From the NCBI RefSeq assembly GCF_000165835.1, contig NC_014640.1, forward strand, positions 434,001 through 498,000: DNA of 64,000 nt. Direction: 5' to 3'. The notes under the pieces are model-generated. The model did not search any database. It was not told the origin of the DNA and saw only the letters and a list, made by a program, of their open reading frames with translations. The stretch's first letter is position 1. Each line of letters opens with the position of its first letter. The position numbers and the translations under genes were made by a program. This document shows, in pieces, positions 25,683-34,530 of this stretch. This stretch comes from Achromobacter xylosoxidans A8. GTDB taxonomy: Bacteria > Pseudomonadota > Gammaproteobacteria > Burkholderiales > Burkholderiaceae_B.

Positions 25683-25862
25683 ATGAAGAAAACGGAGCAA
25701 GCAGGGCAACAGGGTACGGTCGATCAACGGATCCGGCCCTTGAACGCCAAGGAAACCCACCAGGTCAGCGGGGGAGCCCTCGGGAAAAAGCCGGGCATTA
25801 TTGGCCGGCCAGCGGCGCTCGGCAGTTCCAAGTCTGTGACCAAGGCGAATCGCTATCAGTGA
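25683..25862 (+). CDS. double-glycine leader peptide B (bacteriocin-like or signal precursor)
   Basis: A 59-residue precursor that is easily missed because of its size. GGGAGA lies 6 bases upstream of the ATG. The 31-residue leader (MKKTEQAGQQG to LNAKETHQVSGG) matches that of peptide A in length and at 17 positions, with L at -12, E at -8, V at -4 and GG at the cut. The 28-residue core starts ALGKKPGIIGRPAALG and ends KANRYQ. It has six Lys/Arg and no acidic residue or Cys, and one clear GxxxG (GKKPG). It is divergent from peptide A and shares its upstream region, but the cores show no clear similarity. It needs the exporter at 21519-24976 for processing (inference). Confidence 0.82.
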   Translation: MKKTEQAGQQGTVDQRIRPLNAKETHQVSGGALGKKPGIIGRPAALGSSKSVTKANRYQ

Positions 25863-25918
25863 GCGCAGTGAGCGGACGGCATGGCTGCCCGCCGTGCCGT
25901 CCTGTTTGGCGCCCGTCA

Positions 25919-26677
25919 TCAGATGCTTGTGCGCCCCTCTCCCATGCGGGCGCCGGTCACCATCTCCGTCACCCAGTTGACCAGGATGGAGGTGTACGCA
26001 CGTTGCGCGGGTTTTTCCGTCAACGCATGGTCGGCGCCGTCGATGATCCGGTGGGTCAAGGAGTGAGATCGGCGGAAGGCGGAGCGGTAGCTCATGATGG
26101 TGGAGTGGGGGATGTAGATATCGTTCTCCGCCTCCACCAGCAGCACGTCGCCGGAAAACTCGGTGCAGGCCTTCAAGGCGCGGTTTTCCTCCGGCGGCAC
26201 GTAGGCGCTGCGGTAGGCGCGCAGCGTGTCGCGATTGAGCTGGTTCTTGGGCACCAACCATTCGTCATCGCGGTACAACGCGGGCACATGCAGCGCCAGC
26301 CAACGCACGCGGCGCAGGGTGCAGAGCAGGGCGGCCAGGTAGCCGCCATAGCTGCTGCCCACCACCGCGATCGAGCCGGAATCCAGCGACGGATGGAGCG
26401 ACAGCCTGTCATAGGCTGCCACCACGTCGCGCAGATTGTTTTCGCGGGTCACCTGGAGTTGCTGGGCACGCGTACCGCCATGGCCGCGCAGATCGAAGGT
26501 GAGGCAGACGCAGCCCAGTGCGGCGATGCCTTTGGCGCGCGACAGGTCGAATTCCTGGCTGCCACCCCAGCCGTGGATGAACAGCACGCCGGGCACCTTG
26601 TCTTCTGGAGTGAGAAAGGTCGCCTCCAGCTTAACGTCATCAACCTCCAGAGCCGTCGGGGTGCTATGCGCCGCCAT
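25919..26677 (-). CDS. alpha/beta hydrolase (dienelactone-hydrolase/peptidase S9-like)
   Basis: A 252-residue cytoplasmic hydrolase. GVLFIHGWGGS forms the oxyanion region, the nucleophile elbow is VGSSYGGY, and the acid and His lie in VEAENDIYIPHS and GADHALTE. Its start overlaps the stop of the DUF3182 gene by 14 bases, so both belong to one leftward operon. The substrate cannot be predicted. It lies next to peptide gene B, ending 57 bases from it, but is probably unrelated to it. Confidence 0.88.
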   Translation of the reverse strand: MAAHSTPTALEVDDVKLEATFLTPEDKVPGVLFIHGWGGSQEFDLSRAKGIAALGCVCLTFDLRGHGGTRAQQLQVTRENNLRDVVAAYDRLSLHPSLDSGSIAVVGSSYGGYLAALLCTLRRVRWLALHVPALYRDDEWLVPKNQLNRDTLRAYRSAYVPPEENRALKACTEFSGDVLLVEAENDIYIPHSTIMSYRSAFRRSHSLTHRIIDGADHALTEKPAQRAYTSILVNWVTEMVTGARMGEGRTSI

Positions 26678-27797
26678 CTTCCGTCTCCACGATGCCTCCC
26701 GATTTGCTGATCTGGCCGATGGCGCTGTCTACGCCATGGAACACCAGCCGTTGCGCGATGGGCAGGGGTTCACCCGCGCCATAACGTTCGCGCGTTTCGG
26801 CGCGCACCTCCATCAACGCGGGCGAGAGCGCGAATGCCTGCATGGCCGCAAGCTCGGCCAGGCTGGCGCCGCCGGCGCGCCAGGATTGTTCCAGCACGCC
26901 GGCGCGCGCGGCGCCATCCGCAGTGCGTCCGATCGCCACGTCGTAATTGCGCCGCGACGCGATCAATTCCGGATAGGCCGCCCAGATCGCCGCGTCATAT
27001 CGGCAGGCCAGGTCGATGGCGCGGCGCTCGTCGTCGCCGAGGTCCAGCGCGCGCAGAGCGTCGAAGCTGCCGCGCGCCACGCGCAATTCGGATCCGCCGT
27101 AGACCGGGCGGCCTTGGTTGTCGTCGGTCAGCGATTGCGTGCCGACGTAGGCGATTTCGATCTCGCCGACTTTGGCCCAGCCCACGCTGTAGGTGTCGAC
27201 CTCTTCGAGATCTTCCTCAAGCACCAGGCCCAACCGTTCCATCACCCGCGGGGATTGTTCCGCCAGGGCTGCCCGCAGTGCGTCCAGGTCCCTGGCCACC
27301 ACCTGTCCGCGCCCGGCCGTGGCGTCCACGGGCTTCACGCGTATCGGGCCGCGCTCGAGCAGGCGCTGGCCTGCCGCCAGGGCGTCTTCGGGGCAAAAGG
27401 CGGTATAGCCTTCCAGCACCACGCCGCGCAGCGCGTCTGCCAGCGTGGCAGCCCAGCCGGCCGGGCGCCGGGCCTGTGGTCCGACCAGCCCGTGGCTGAT
27501 GGATTTCGTCGCCACGAACGCATGCGGCGCTACGCCGCCATACAGGTCCGCTTCGCCGGTGATGCCCAGGATGGCGGCGCGCGCCATTCCAACCAGACTG
27601 CGATCGGGCACATAATAGGGCGTGGGTCCACCCCGTTGGCGGCTGGGCCGGTAGTCAGGCACATACCGCCTGCCCAGCAGCGCGGCCACGCGGGAAGCCT
27701 GGGCGTCCAGCGAAGCCACTTCGTGTTCGGAGGCATGGGCGCGCCGGGGGAAGGCAGCCACGATGCCCGCCGTGCGGGGATGGGTTGCGGATGTCAT
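26664..27797 (-). CDS. DUF3182 family protein (ATP-grasp-like)
   Basis: A 377-residue protein matching the DUF3182 family of beta- and gammaproteobacteria in overall pattern: an N-terminal region with DYRPSRQRGGPTPYYVP, a central IRVKPVDATAGRGQ and LVLEEDLEEVDTYSVGWAKV. The central part resembles an ATP-grasp ligase core, so an ATP-dependent ligation is possible, but no function is established. The ATG at 27797 is preferred to an upstream extension that runs into the Ku promoter region. It diverges from the ku gene and is followed by the overlapping hydrolase gene. Confidence 0.8.
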   Translation of the reverse strand: MTSATHPRTAGIVAAFPRRAHASEHEVASLDAQASRVAALLGRRYVPDYRPSRQRGGPTPYYVPDRSLVGMARAAILGITGEADLYGGVAPHAFVATKSISHGLVGPQARRPAGWAATLADALRGVVLEGYTAFCPEDALAAGQRLLERGPIRVKPVDATAGRGQVVARDLDALRAALAEQSPRVMERLGLVLEEDLEEVDTYSVGWAKVGEIEIAYVGTQSLTDDNQGRPVYGGSELRVARGSFDALRALDLGDDERRAIDLACRYDAAIWAAYPELIASRRNYDVAIGRTADGAARAGVLEQSWRAGGASLAELAAMQAFALSPALMEVRAETRERYGAGEPLPIAQRLVFHGVDSAIGQISKSGGIVETEDGGA

Positions 27798-27990
27798 GGC
27801 AGGCAGTCCAGCAAGCGGCGTGCCTGCGCGGGAAGGGCGTTCCGGGGAAACGGCGGTGCCGTGCATGGGCGCGGACGTGGCCCCGGGCATGGAAATTGCT
27901 GCTTCGAGTGTCTCGCCGGAGTCCTGGTTGCCAAGCCAGCATCTGGACCAAACGGCGAGGCCGCGCGCACATCACCAGGGAGTAATGCTC

Positions 27991-28914
27991 ATGGCCACGC
28001 GTACCATCTGGAAAGGCGCGATCTCCTTCGGCCTGGTCCACATCCCCGTGGGCCTGCATACCGCCACGACGGAATCGGGCGTGGATTTCGACTGGCTCGA
28101 CCGCAGGTCCATGGACCCCGTCGGCTACAAGCGCATCAACAAGCGCACGGGCAAGGAAATCGAATCCAAGGACATCGTAAAAGGGGTCGAGTACGAGGAC
28201 GGCCAGTACGTCATCATCTCGCCCGACGAGATAGCGGACGCCTATCCGCGCACCACCCAGACCATTGAAATCCAGCAATTCGTCGAGGCGGCCGAAGTCT
28301 CGTTCGTCTACCTGGAACGTCCCTACTATGTCGCCCCGATCAACAAGGGCCAAAAGGTCTACGCGCTGCTGCGCGACACGCTGGTCCAGAGCGGCAAGAT
28401 CGGCATCGCCAAGGTCGTGATCCAGACCAAGCAGCATCTGGCGGCGCTGATCCCGATGGGGGACGCGCTGGTCCTGAATCTGATGCGTTGGGGGGATGAC
28501 GTGAAGTCCGTGGAGGGCCTGGACCTGCCCAAGGCCGGCGCCAAGAGCATGTCGCCCAGCGCGTCCGAACTGAAGATGGCCAAGATGCTGGTGGAAGAGA
28601 TGTCGGCCGAGTGGGACCCGGCGGACTACCAGGACGAATTCAAGGCGGCCATCATGGGGTTGGTGGAGCAGAAGGTAAAGGCGGGCAAGACGGAAACCGT
28701 GATCGAGCCGCAGGAGGAAACGCCGGCGTATGCGGATAACGTGATCGACCTGACCGAGCTGCTGCAACGCAGCCTGCGCGGCGGGACGTCCAAGGGGCGT
28801 GCCAAGGCCGAGGCCAAGCCCGCGAAGAAATCTGCGCCGCGCAGCGCCGCTGTGAAGAAGGCGCCCGCGAAGAAGGCCGCTAAGAGCGCCAGGCAGGCGA
28901 AAAAGGCGGCCTAG
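27991..28914 (+). CDS. ku: Ku, DNA end-binding protein of non-homologous end joining
   Basis: A 307-residue bacterial Ku. The N-terminus ATRTIWKGAISFGLVHIPV and the core (PYYVAPINKGQKVYALLRDTL, IPMGDALVLNLMRW) are typical of the family, which forms a homodimeric ring on double-strand DNA ends. The last 45 residues are Lys/Ala-rich, as in Ku proteins with DNA-binding tails. AGGGAG 8 bases upstream supports the ATG at 27991 over one six bases earlier. The LigD gene starts two bases after the stop, so the two repair genes form an operon. Confidence 0.96.
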   Translation: MATRTIWKGAISFGLVHIPVGLHTATTESGVDFDWLDRRSMDPVGYKRINKRTGKEIESKDIVKGVEYEDGQYVIISPDEIADAYPRTTQTIEIQQFVEAAEVSFVYLERPYYVAPINKGQKVYALLRDTLVQSGKIGIAKVVIQTKQHLAALIPMGDALVLNLMRWGDDVKSVEGLDLPKAGAKSMSPSASELKMAKMLVEEMSAEWDPADYQDEFKAAIMGLVEQKVKAGKTETVIEPQEETPAYADNVIDLTELLQRSLRGGTSKGRAKAEAKPAKKSAPRSAAVKKAPAKKAAKSARQAKKAA

Positions 28915-28916
28915 CA

Positions 28917-31445
28917 ATGGCGGACAGTCTCAAGAAATACCGCGAGAAGCGCAATTTCGCCGTCACGCCCGAACCGCCCGAGGGCGGCGAGTCCGGCGAC
29001 GCAGGCCTGGTGTTCGTGATTCAGAAGCACTGGGCCAGCCATCTGCACTATGACTTCCGCCTGGAGCTGGACGGTGCGATGAAGAGTTGGGCGGTGCCGA
29101 AAGGGCCGTCATTCGATCCCTCCGTCAAGCGCATGGCCGTGCAGGTCGAAGACCATCCCATCGCCTACAACCAGTTCGAAGGCACCATCCCCAAGGGGCA
29201 GTATGGGGCCGGCAAGGTGATCATCTGGGACGAGGGGCGCTGGACTCCAATAGGCGATCCCCGGAAGGGCTACAAGGCGGGCCATCTGAAATTCACGCTC
29301 GAGGGCGTGAAACTGCGCGGGCGCTGGGCGCTGATCCGCATGAAGGGCAAAGAAAGTGATCGACAGCCGCCCTGGTTGTTGATCAAGGAGAGCGACGAAT
29401 ACGCGCGGGAGGACCAGGACTTCAGCGTCGTGGATGAGATGCCGGACAGCGTGGTGCCGCTGAGGGCGAAGAAGAAGGCGGAGGCTGCGCGCAGCAAGCC
29501 GCAAGCTCGCGCTGCCAAGGCGGTTGAAGCTGTCGCGGCCTTGCCCGGCAAGGCCGCTGTGCTGCCCGCGTCGCTCAAACCTCAACTGGCCACCCTGGTT
29601 GACGGTGTGCCGCGGGGCGCGGACGACTGGTCCTATGAAATGAAGTTCGACGGCTACCGGATCCTGGCCAGGCTGGAGGACGGAAGCGTGAAGCTGTACA
29701 CGCGCAACGGCCACGACTGGACGGCCAGGATGCCGCGCCTGGCCCAGGAACTGGCGGCATTGGAGATTGCCAATGCCTGGATCGACGGAGAGATCGTGGT
29801 GCTGACGCGCGAAGGCGTGCCCAGCTTTCAGGCCTTGCAGAACGCCTTCGATGCCGCGGGTACCGCGGATATCGTGTTCTACGCCTTTGACCTGCCCTAT
29901 GTGGCGGGGCGCGATCTGCGCGACGAGCCGCTCAGCTTGCGCCGGGATCTGCTGCGGCAGGTGATTGCCAGGTGCAAGGGCAAGCATGTGAAGTTCAGCG
30001 AGGCCTTTGACAAGCCGCCAGCGGACCTGGTCGCCTCGGCCTGCAAGCTGGGCCTGGAAGGAATCATCGGCAAGCGCCTGTCCGCGCCCTATGTGTCGCG
30101 CCGCACGGACGACTGGATCAAGCTCAAGTGCACCCAGCGGCAGGAGTTCGTCATCGTGGGCTATACCGAACCCAAGGGCAGCCGCAAGGGCTTTGGCGCG
30201 CTGCTGCTGGCGGTGCATGAGCCTGATGGAGCCCTGCGCTACGCCGGCAACGTAGGCACTGGTTTCGACGACAGGACTTTGCTCGACCTGCACCGCAAAC
30301 TGGCCAGCATCGAGCAGAAAACCAGCGCCCTGACCCAAGGCAAGCCGCGCGCCCTCAAGCAGGTCCATTGGGTCCAGCCCACCTTGATCGGAGAGGTCTC
30401 TTTCGGGGAGTGGACCGGCGACGGCCATGTACGCCATTCGACTTTCCGGGGGTTGCGTACCGACAAACCACCGAAGAAGATCACTCGCGAGGTCGCCATG
30501 CCAGCCGAAAAGCTCTCCCCGCGCAACAGCACTGCCAAGGCCAAGGCAGGGGGCGCAGCAAAACCCTCGAAAGGAATGAAGCTATCGAATCCCGACCGCG
30601 TGATAGATCCATCCTCCGGGGCGACCAAGCTAGACCTGGCCCGCTACTACGGGCTTGTGGCGCCCCTGATGATGGAGCACCTGCGCGGCCGGCCGGTCTC
30701 CTTTGTCCGGGCGCCCGCGGGGATCCAGGGCGAGCATTTCTTCCAGCGGCATTCGGAATCCCCTATCCCGGGGGTGACCGCGCTGCCCGAACGTCTCTAT
30801 CCGGGGCACCCCTCCCTGATGGAAATTTCGAACGTAGCGGCGATACTCGCGGCTGCCCAGCTGAACGTGGTGGAGTTCCACACCTGGAACGCGCTCAAGA
30901 CCTCGATCGGCAAGCCGGATCGGATGCTGTTCGACCTGGACCCCGGGGAAGGGGTGGATTGGCCCACGGTCCAGCAGGGCGCGGAGTTGGTGCGCGTGCT
31001 GCTGCAGGAACTTGGCCTGCGCGGCTGGCTGAAGACCAGCGGCGGCAAGGGCCTGCATGTGGTCGTTCCCATCCGCAAGCAATACGGCTGGGATGCCGTG
31101 AAGGACTTTTCCGAAGCCATGGTGCGCCATCTGGCGCAAACCCTGCCAAAGCTGTTCGTCGCCAAAAGCGGCCCCAAGAATCGCGTGGGCAAGATATTCG
31201 CCGATTATCTGCGCAACGGCTTCGGCGCTACGACGGTGGCGGCCTGGTCGGCGCGCGCCCGGCCCGGCCTGGGCGTGTCCGTTCCCGTACGCTGGGATGA
31301 ACTGGACGGGCTGAAAGGGTCGGCGCAATGGACCATCGCCAATATCCACACCCGCCTGGACGCGGGCAACGAGCCTTGGGACGACTACGCGCCGCAGGCG
31401 ATCGGCCGGGCCATGAAGCAGCTCGGGGTCGAGCTGCGATCTTGA
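28917..31445 (+). CDS. ligD: LigD, multifunctional ATP-dependent DNA ligase D
   Basis: An 842-residue protein with all three LigD modules. The 3'-phosphoesterase is N-terminal (KHWASHLHYDFRLE with H42 and H44, about residues 1-190). The ATP-dependent ligase follows (adenylated K243 in EMKFDGYRIL, motif V WIKLKC, about 215-530). The primase-polymerase is C-terminal (FDLDPGEGVDW, KTSGGKGLHVV, about 555-842). It cleans, fills and seals Ku-bound DNA ends. This phosphoesterase-ligase-polymerase order is the one of Pseudomonas LigD. Confidence 0.96.
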   Translation: MADSLKKYREKRNFAVTPEPPEGGESGDAGLVFVIQKHWASHLHYDFRLELDGAMKSWAVPKGPSFDPSVKRMAVQVEDHPIAYNQFEGTIPKGQYGAGKVIIWDEGRWTPIGDPRKGYKAGHLKFTLEGVKLRGRWALIRMKGKESDRQPPWLLIKESDEYAREDQDFSVVDEMPDSVVPLRAKKKAEAARSKPQARAAKAVEAVAALPGKAAVLPASLKPQLATLVDGVPRGADDWSYEMKFDGYRILARLEDGSVKLYTRNGHDWTARMPRLAQELAALEIANAWIDGEIVVLTREGVPSFQALQNAFDAAGTADIVFYAFDLPYVAGRDLRDEPLSLRRDLLRQVIARCKGKHVKFSEAFDKPPADLVASACKLGLEGIIGKRLSAPYVSRRTDDWIKLKCTQRQEFVIVGYTEPKGSRKGFGALLLAVHEPDGALRYAGNVGTGFDDRTLLDLHRKLASIEQKTSALTQGKPRALKQVHWVQPTLIGEVSFGEWTGDGHVRHSTFRGLRTDKPPKKITREVAMPAEKLSPRNSTAKAKAGGAAKPSKGMKLSNPDRVIDPSSGATKLDLARYYGLVAPLMMEHLRGRPVSFVRAPAGIQGEHFFQRHSESPIPGVTALPERLYPGHPSLMEISNVAAILAAAQLNVVEFHTWNALKTSIGKPDRMLFDLDPGEGVDWPTVQQGAELVRVLLQELGLRGWLKTSGGKGLHVVVPIRKQYGWDAVKDFSEAMVRHLAQTLPKLFVAKSGPKNRVGKIFADYLRNGFGATTVAAWSARARPGLGVSVPVRWDELDGLKGSAQWTIANIHTRLDAGNEPWDDYAPQAIGRAMKQLGVELRS

Positions 31446-31473
31446 ACTGAAGGACGGCAGTCCGCTGCTACAG

Positions 31474-31504
31474 ACCATTGTTGCCATCGAGGCAACATCA
31501 TGGT
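31474..31504 (+). terminator. hairpin after ligD, weak terminator candidate
   Basis: TGTTGCC/GGCAACA (31479-31485, 31491-31497) extended by ACCAT/ATGGT with a two-base bulge. There is no T run after it, so termination is uncertain. Confidence 0.35.
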
Positions 31505-31621
31505 CCCCTTGGCAGGTCTTCTGCCGCTCTCCGCGCGGCCCTACGATTTGGGCGTAGTTCAGGCACGTACCGCACCCGGTCCAACCCAGCCTGCACCTGT
31601 CAACCAATCTAGGGAGTCACC

Positions 31622-32101
31622 ATGAGTCAACGTCTGAACGCCTATGCGCAATCGCCCGAACTGTTCAAGAAATTCGTCGAGTTCGGCATGCTCTTGAAGT
31701 CCGGCGCGATCGAGCAGCCGATCCTGCGCCTGGTCGAAATTCGCGCCTCGCAGATCAATGGCTGCGGCTTCTGCCTGGACATGCACGTGAAGGACGCCAA
31801 GATCCACGGCGAGCAAGAACTGCGCCTGCACCATGTCGCGATCTGGCGAGAATCCGGCGAGTTTTCGCCGCGCGAGCGCGCCTGCCTGGCCTGGACCGAG
31901 GCGCTGACCACGCTGGGCGCGCAGGGCGTGCCCGACGACATCTATGAACGCGTGCGCTCGCAATTGTCCGAAAAGGAAATCTCGGACCTCAGCTTCGCGG
32001 TCATGGCCATCAATGGCTGGAACCGTCTCAACGTGGGCTTCCGCACCGTGCCCGGTTCGGCCGACAAGGCATACGGCCTGGATCGCGCCAAGTTCAACTA
32101 A
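31622..32101 (+). CDS. AhpD-like carboxymuconolactone decarboxylase family protein
   Basis: A 159-residue protein of the AhpD-like superfamily. The redox motif CGFCLDMH (CxxC with nearby His) and the segments EIRASQINGCGF and LSEKEISDLSFAVMAINGWNR mark the alkylhydroperoxidase AhpD core. It should reduce peroxides or serve an oxidoreductase role. AGGGAG precedes the start. The next gene, an NmrA-like epimerase, starts 9 bases later, and an ECF41 sigma factor lies about 3 kb away. CMD-type and epimerase proteins are known genomic partners of ECF41 sigma factors. Confidence 0.92.
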   Translation: MSQRLNAYAQSPELFKKFVEFGMLLKSGAIEQPILRLVEIRASQINGCGFCLDMHVKDAKIHGEQELRLHHVAIWRESGEFSPRERACLAWTEALTTLGAQGVPDDIYERVRSQLSEKEISDLSFAVMAINGWNRLNVGFRTVPGSADKAYGLDRAKFN

Positions 32102-32110
32102 GGAACCATC

Positions 32111-32866
32111 ATGAAAATCCTGGTTATCGGCGGCACGGGCCTGATCGGCTCCAAACTCGTCAAACTGCTTAATGAGCGCGGCCATGAGGCGATAGCCGCA
32201 TCGCCCGCCACCGGCGTCAACACCATGACTGGCGAAGGCCTGGATGCGGCGTTAGCCGGCGTCGACACGGTGGTCGACGTCGCCAACTCGCCGTCGTTCG
32301 AGGACCGCGCCGTGCTGGAGTTCTTCCAGACCTCGGGGCGCAATCTGCTGGCGGCGGAGGCCCGCGCCGGCGTGCGCCACCACGTCGCGCTGTCGGTGGT
32401 CGGGACGCAGCGTCTGGCCGAAAGCGGCTACTTCCGCGGCAAGATCGCGCAGGAAGCACTGATCGTGGCGGGCGGCATCCCCTATACCATCGTGCATAGC
32501 ACGCAGTTCTTCGAATTCCTGGGCGGCATCGTGCAGTCGGGGACGGAAGGCACGGAAGTGCGGCTGTCGCCGGCCTTCGTCCAGCCGATCGCTTCCGACG
32601 ACGTGGCGCTGGCCATGGCCGATGCCACGCTGGCGCCGCCGGTGAACGGCATCGTGGAAATCGCCGGCCCCGAGCGGGTGCGCCTGGCCGACCTGGTGCA
32701 ACGCTACATGGCCAAGATCGGCGACACGCGCAGCGTGCGGGCAGACGCCGGCGCGCGCTATTTCGGCGCCCTGCTCGAAGATGAAACTCTGGTGCCGGGA
32801 GCTGGCCCGCGCCTGGGCAAGATCGACTTCGAAACCTGGTTCAGCCGTTCGGGCGCAAGAAAGTAG
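32111..32866 (+). CDS. NAD(P)-binding NmrA/epimerase-like protein
   Basis: A 251-residue atypical SDR with the N-terminal dinucleotide motif ILVIGGTGLIGSKLVKLL. The active-site YxxxK of classical SDRs is not evident; AQEALIVAGGIPYTIVHSTQF and an atypical C-terminus place it with NmrA-like or uronate-epimerase-like proteins, which often act as redox sensors or reductases. Tightly linked to the AhpD-like gene upstream and the Ohr-like gene downstream. Confidence 0.88.
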   Translation: MKILVIGGTGLIGSKLVKLLNERGHEAIAASPATGVNTMTGEGLDAALAGVDTVVDVANSPSFEDRAVLEFFQTSGRNLLAAEARAGVRHHVALSVVGTQRLAESGYFRGKIAQEALIVAGGIPYTIVHSTQFFEFLGGIVQSGTEGTEVRLSPAFVQPIASDDVALAMADATLAPPVNGIVEIAGPERVRLADLVQRYMAKIGDTRSVRADAGARYFGALLEDETLVPGAGPRLGKIDFETWFSRSGARK

Positions 32867-32886
32867 CGGCGAACACAAGGACGTTC

Positions 32887-33381
32887 ATGAGCAAACTGCG
32901 GCCTCCTCCCCAGAGCCTCCTGGAAAAGTACCGAGGCGGGGACTTCCATCCCCTGTACACCACCAGCGTGACGGTGCGGGGTGGGGAGGCCGCCCATGGG
33001 CGAGCCTCCGGCATGGCCATCTCGGATGACGGCGAACTGATCGTGGAGCTGCGCTTGCCGGTCGAACTGGGCGGCACGGGCGGCGGCACCAATCCCGAGC
33101 AGCTGTTCGCCGCCGGCTATGCGGCATGCTTCCACGGCGCGCTCGCGATGCTGGCGGAACGCGCCGGGCTGGCCATCCCGGAAGCTTCGGTCACGGCCAC
33201 CATCTCGTTCGGCCGCGACCCCGTCGACGGCCTGTTTGCGTTGACCGCGGACGTCAACATCCACCTGCCGGGCGTGCCCACGCCTATCGCCGAAGAGCTG
33301 GTGCGCAATACGGAACGCCTGTGCCCATACTCCAAGATGGCCCAGGGCGGGATCCACAGCGTGGTCGCCCTGACCCAATAG
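32887..33381 (+). CDS. ohr: OsmC/Ohr-family organic hydroperoxide reductase
   Basis: A 164-residue protein with the two redox cysteines of the family: one in AAGYAACFHGAL and one in ERLCPYSKM. The segment GGTGGGTNPEQLFAAGY is highly characteristic. It reduces organic hydroperoxides in the cytoplasm. It has about 20 extra N-terminal residues compared with typical Ohr. It is the third gene of a peroxide-defence group and converges on a LysR gene four bases away. Confidence 0.92.
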   Translation: MSKLRPPPQSLLEKYRGGDFHPLYTTSVTVRGGEAAHGRASGMAISDDGELIVELRLPVELGGTGGGTNPEQLFAAGYAACFHGALAMLAERAGLAIPEASVTATISFGRDPVDGLFALTADVNIHLPGVPTPIAEELVRNTERLCPYSKMAQGGIHSVVALTQ

Positions 33382-33384
33382 CGT

Positions 33385-34389
33385 TCAAGCCTGCTTCAAC
33401 AGCAGGCTGTCGATGATCTGCAGGTCCTGCGCGCGGATGCGTTCGGTCATGAAATCGATGAAGACGCGCATGCGCGCCGGCAGGTGCTGGCGGCTGAGAA
33501 AGCACAGATAGTGGCCGCGGTCGTCGGGCGCGTATTGCGGCAGGCAAGCGACCAGCGTGCCGGCGCGCAGGTGTTCGCAGACCTGATAGCCCGCCATCTG
33601 CGCGATGCCATGGCCGTCCAGCACCGCCTGCAGGACGAGATCGGCATCGTTGAAGGTCAGCATGGCGGGCGGCGCGAACTTGCGCAGATGGCCGCCGACC
33701 TTGAATTCCCATTCGTATACGCGTCCCGATGCCAGCAGGAAATTCACGCAGCCGTGGCGCGAGAGTTCGTCGACGCTGAGAGGCAGTCCGTGCCTGGCGG
33801 CGTAGTCGGGCGACGCGCATAGCATCATCTGCATGGGAATCACCTTCTTGGCGATTACCTGGCTGTCTTCCATGCGGCCGTTGCGGAAGGATACGTCGAC
33901 ACGGTCCGTGGTGAAGTCGGTCGGGCCGTCATCCAGCAGCAGTTCCACCGAGATGTTCGGGTTGGCCTTGCGGAAGTCATTCAGCAGGGGCGCCACGACC
34001 TTGCGGCCGAAGCCCACGGTGGAACAGACGCGCACCAGGCCGGAAGGCGGGCCCTCGCGCAGCTCGCGCATGTCGTCCAGGGCCTGGATGATCCGCTCCA
34101 CGCCAGGATGGCATTGCTCGTAGAAGCGCTGGCCCTCGGGGGTCAGCGAGGTGCTGCGCGTGGTGCGCACGAAGAGCCGGGTGCCCAGCTGGTCCTCGAG
34201 CTTCTGCACGCTGCGGCTGACTGCCGAACGGCCTATGCCCAGCCGGTCGCCGGCCTTGGCGAAGTTGCCTTCGACGGCGACGGCCATGAAGGCCATGACG
34301 CCGGCGTAGCTGGTGGCGAAGCTGTCGGCCAGCGAGTCCGGTCCGTTGGCGGGAGGGGTAACCGAGGGGGCTGGGAGGGATGTGGGCAT
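33385..34389 (-). CDS. LysR-family transcriptional regulator
   Basis: A 334-residue regulator: winged HTH at about residues 33-90 (VAVEGNFAKAGDRLGIGRSAVSR split across helix 2-3) and an effector-binding domain to the end. An N-terminal Pro/Ser-rich extension of about 25 residues precedes the HTH; an internal ATG further in is possible. It converges on the ohr gene and could regulate the peroxide genes or the rightward neighbours; the sequence does not decide. Confidence 0.9.
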   Translation of the reverse strand: MPTSLPAPSVTPPANGPDSLADSFATSYAGVMAFMAVAVEGNFAKAGDRLGIGRSAVSRSVQKLEDQLGTRLFVRTTRSTSLTPEGQRFYEQCHPGVERIIQALDDMRELREGPPSGLVRVCSTVGFGRKVVAPLLNDFRKANPNISVELLLDDGPTDFTTDRVDVSFRNGRMEDSQVIAKKVIPMQMMLCASPDYAARHGLPLSVDELSRHGCVNFLLASGRVYEWEFKVGGHLRKFAPPAMLTFNDADLVLQAVLDGHGIAQMAGYQVCEHLRAGTLVACLPQYAPDDRGHYLCFLSRQHLPARMRVFIDFMTERIRAQDLQIIDSLLLKQA

Positions 34390-34463
34390 GGTGGCAGCGC
34401 CGCGGAGTTGGTTGATCCTACCCTCTAAGACGTTGCGCGGGACGTTTTTGTGACGCGGCCCGG

Positions 34464-34509
34464 AAAAAATCTGGCCAGCCCCGGGCATGCTGTGTCCGGG
34501 ACTGGCCAG
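34464..34509 (-). terminator. rho-independent terminator of the cupin gene
   Basis: A self-complementary CTGGCCAG arm (34502-34509) pairs with its copy at 34471-34478, extended by a GC-rich inner stem, and on the minus strand is followed by A then six T (34469-34464). It lies 22 bases after the cupin stop. Confidence 0.85.
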
Positions 34510-34530
34510 GATGGAGCTTATGTCCGTCCC

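Noticed and set aside
25083..25862. Interpretation of the two small genes as lanthipeptide or sactipeptide precursors.
   Set aside because: Cores have no Cys and no modification enzyme genes (LanM, radical SAM) are nearby; an unmodified double-glycine peptide is simpler.
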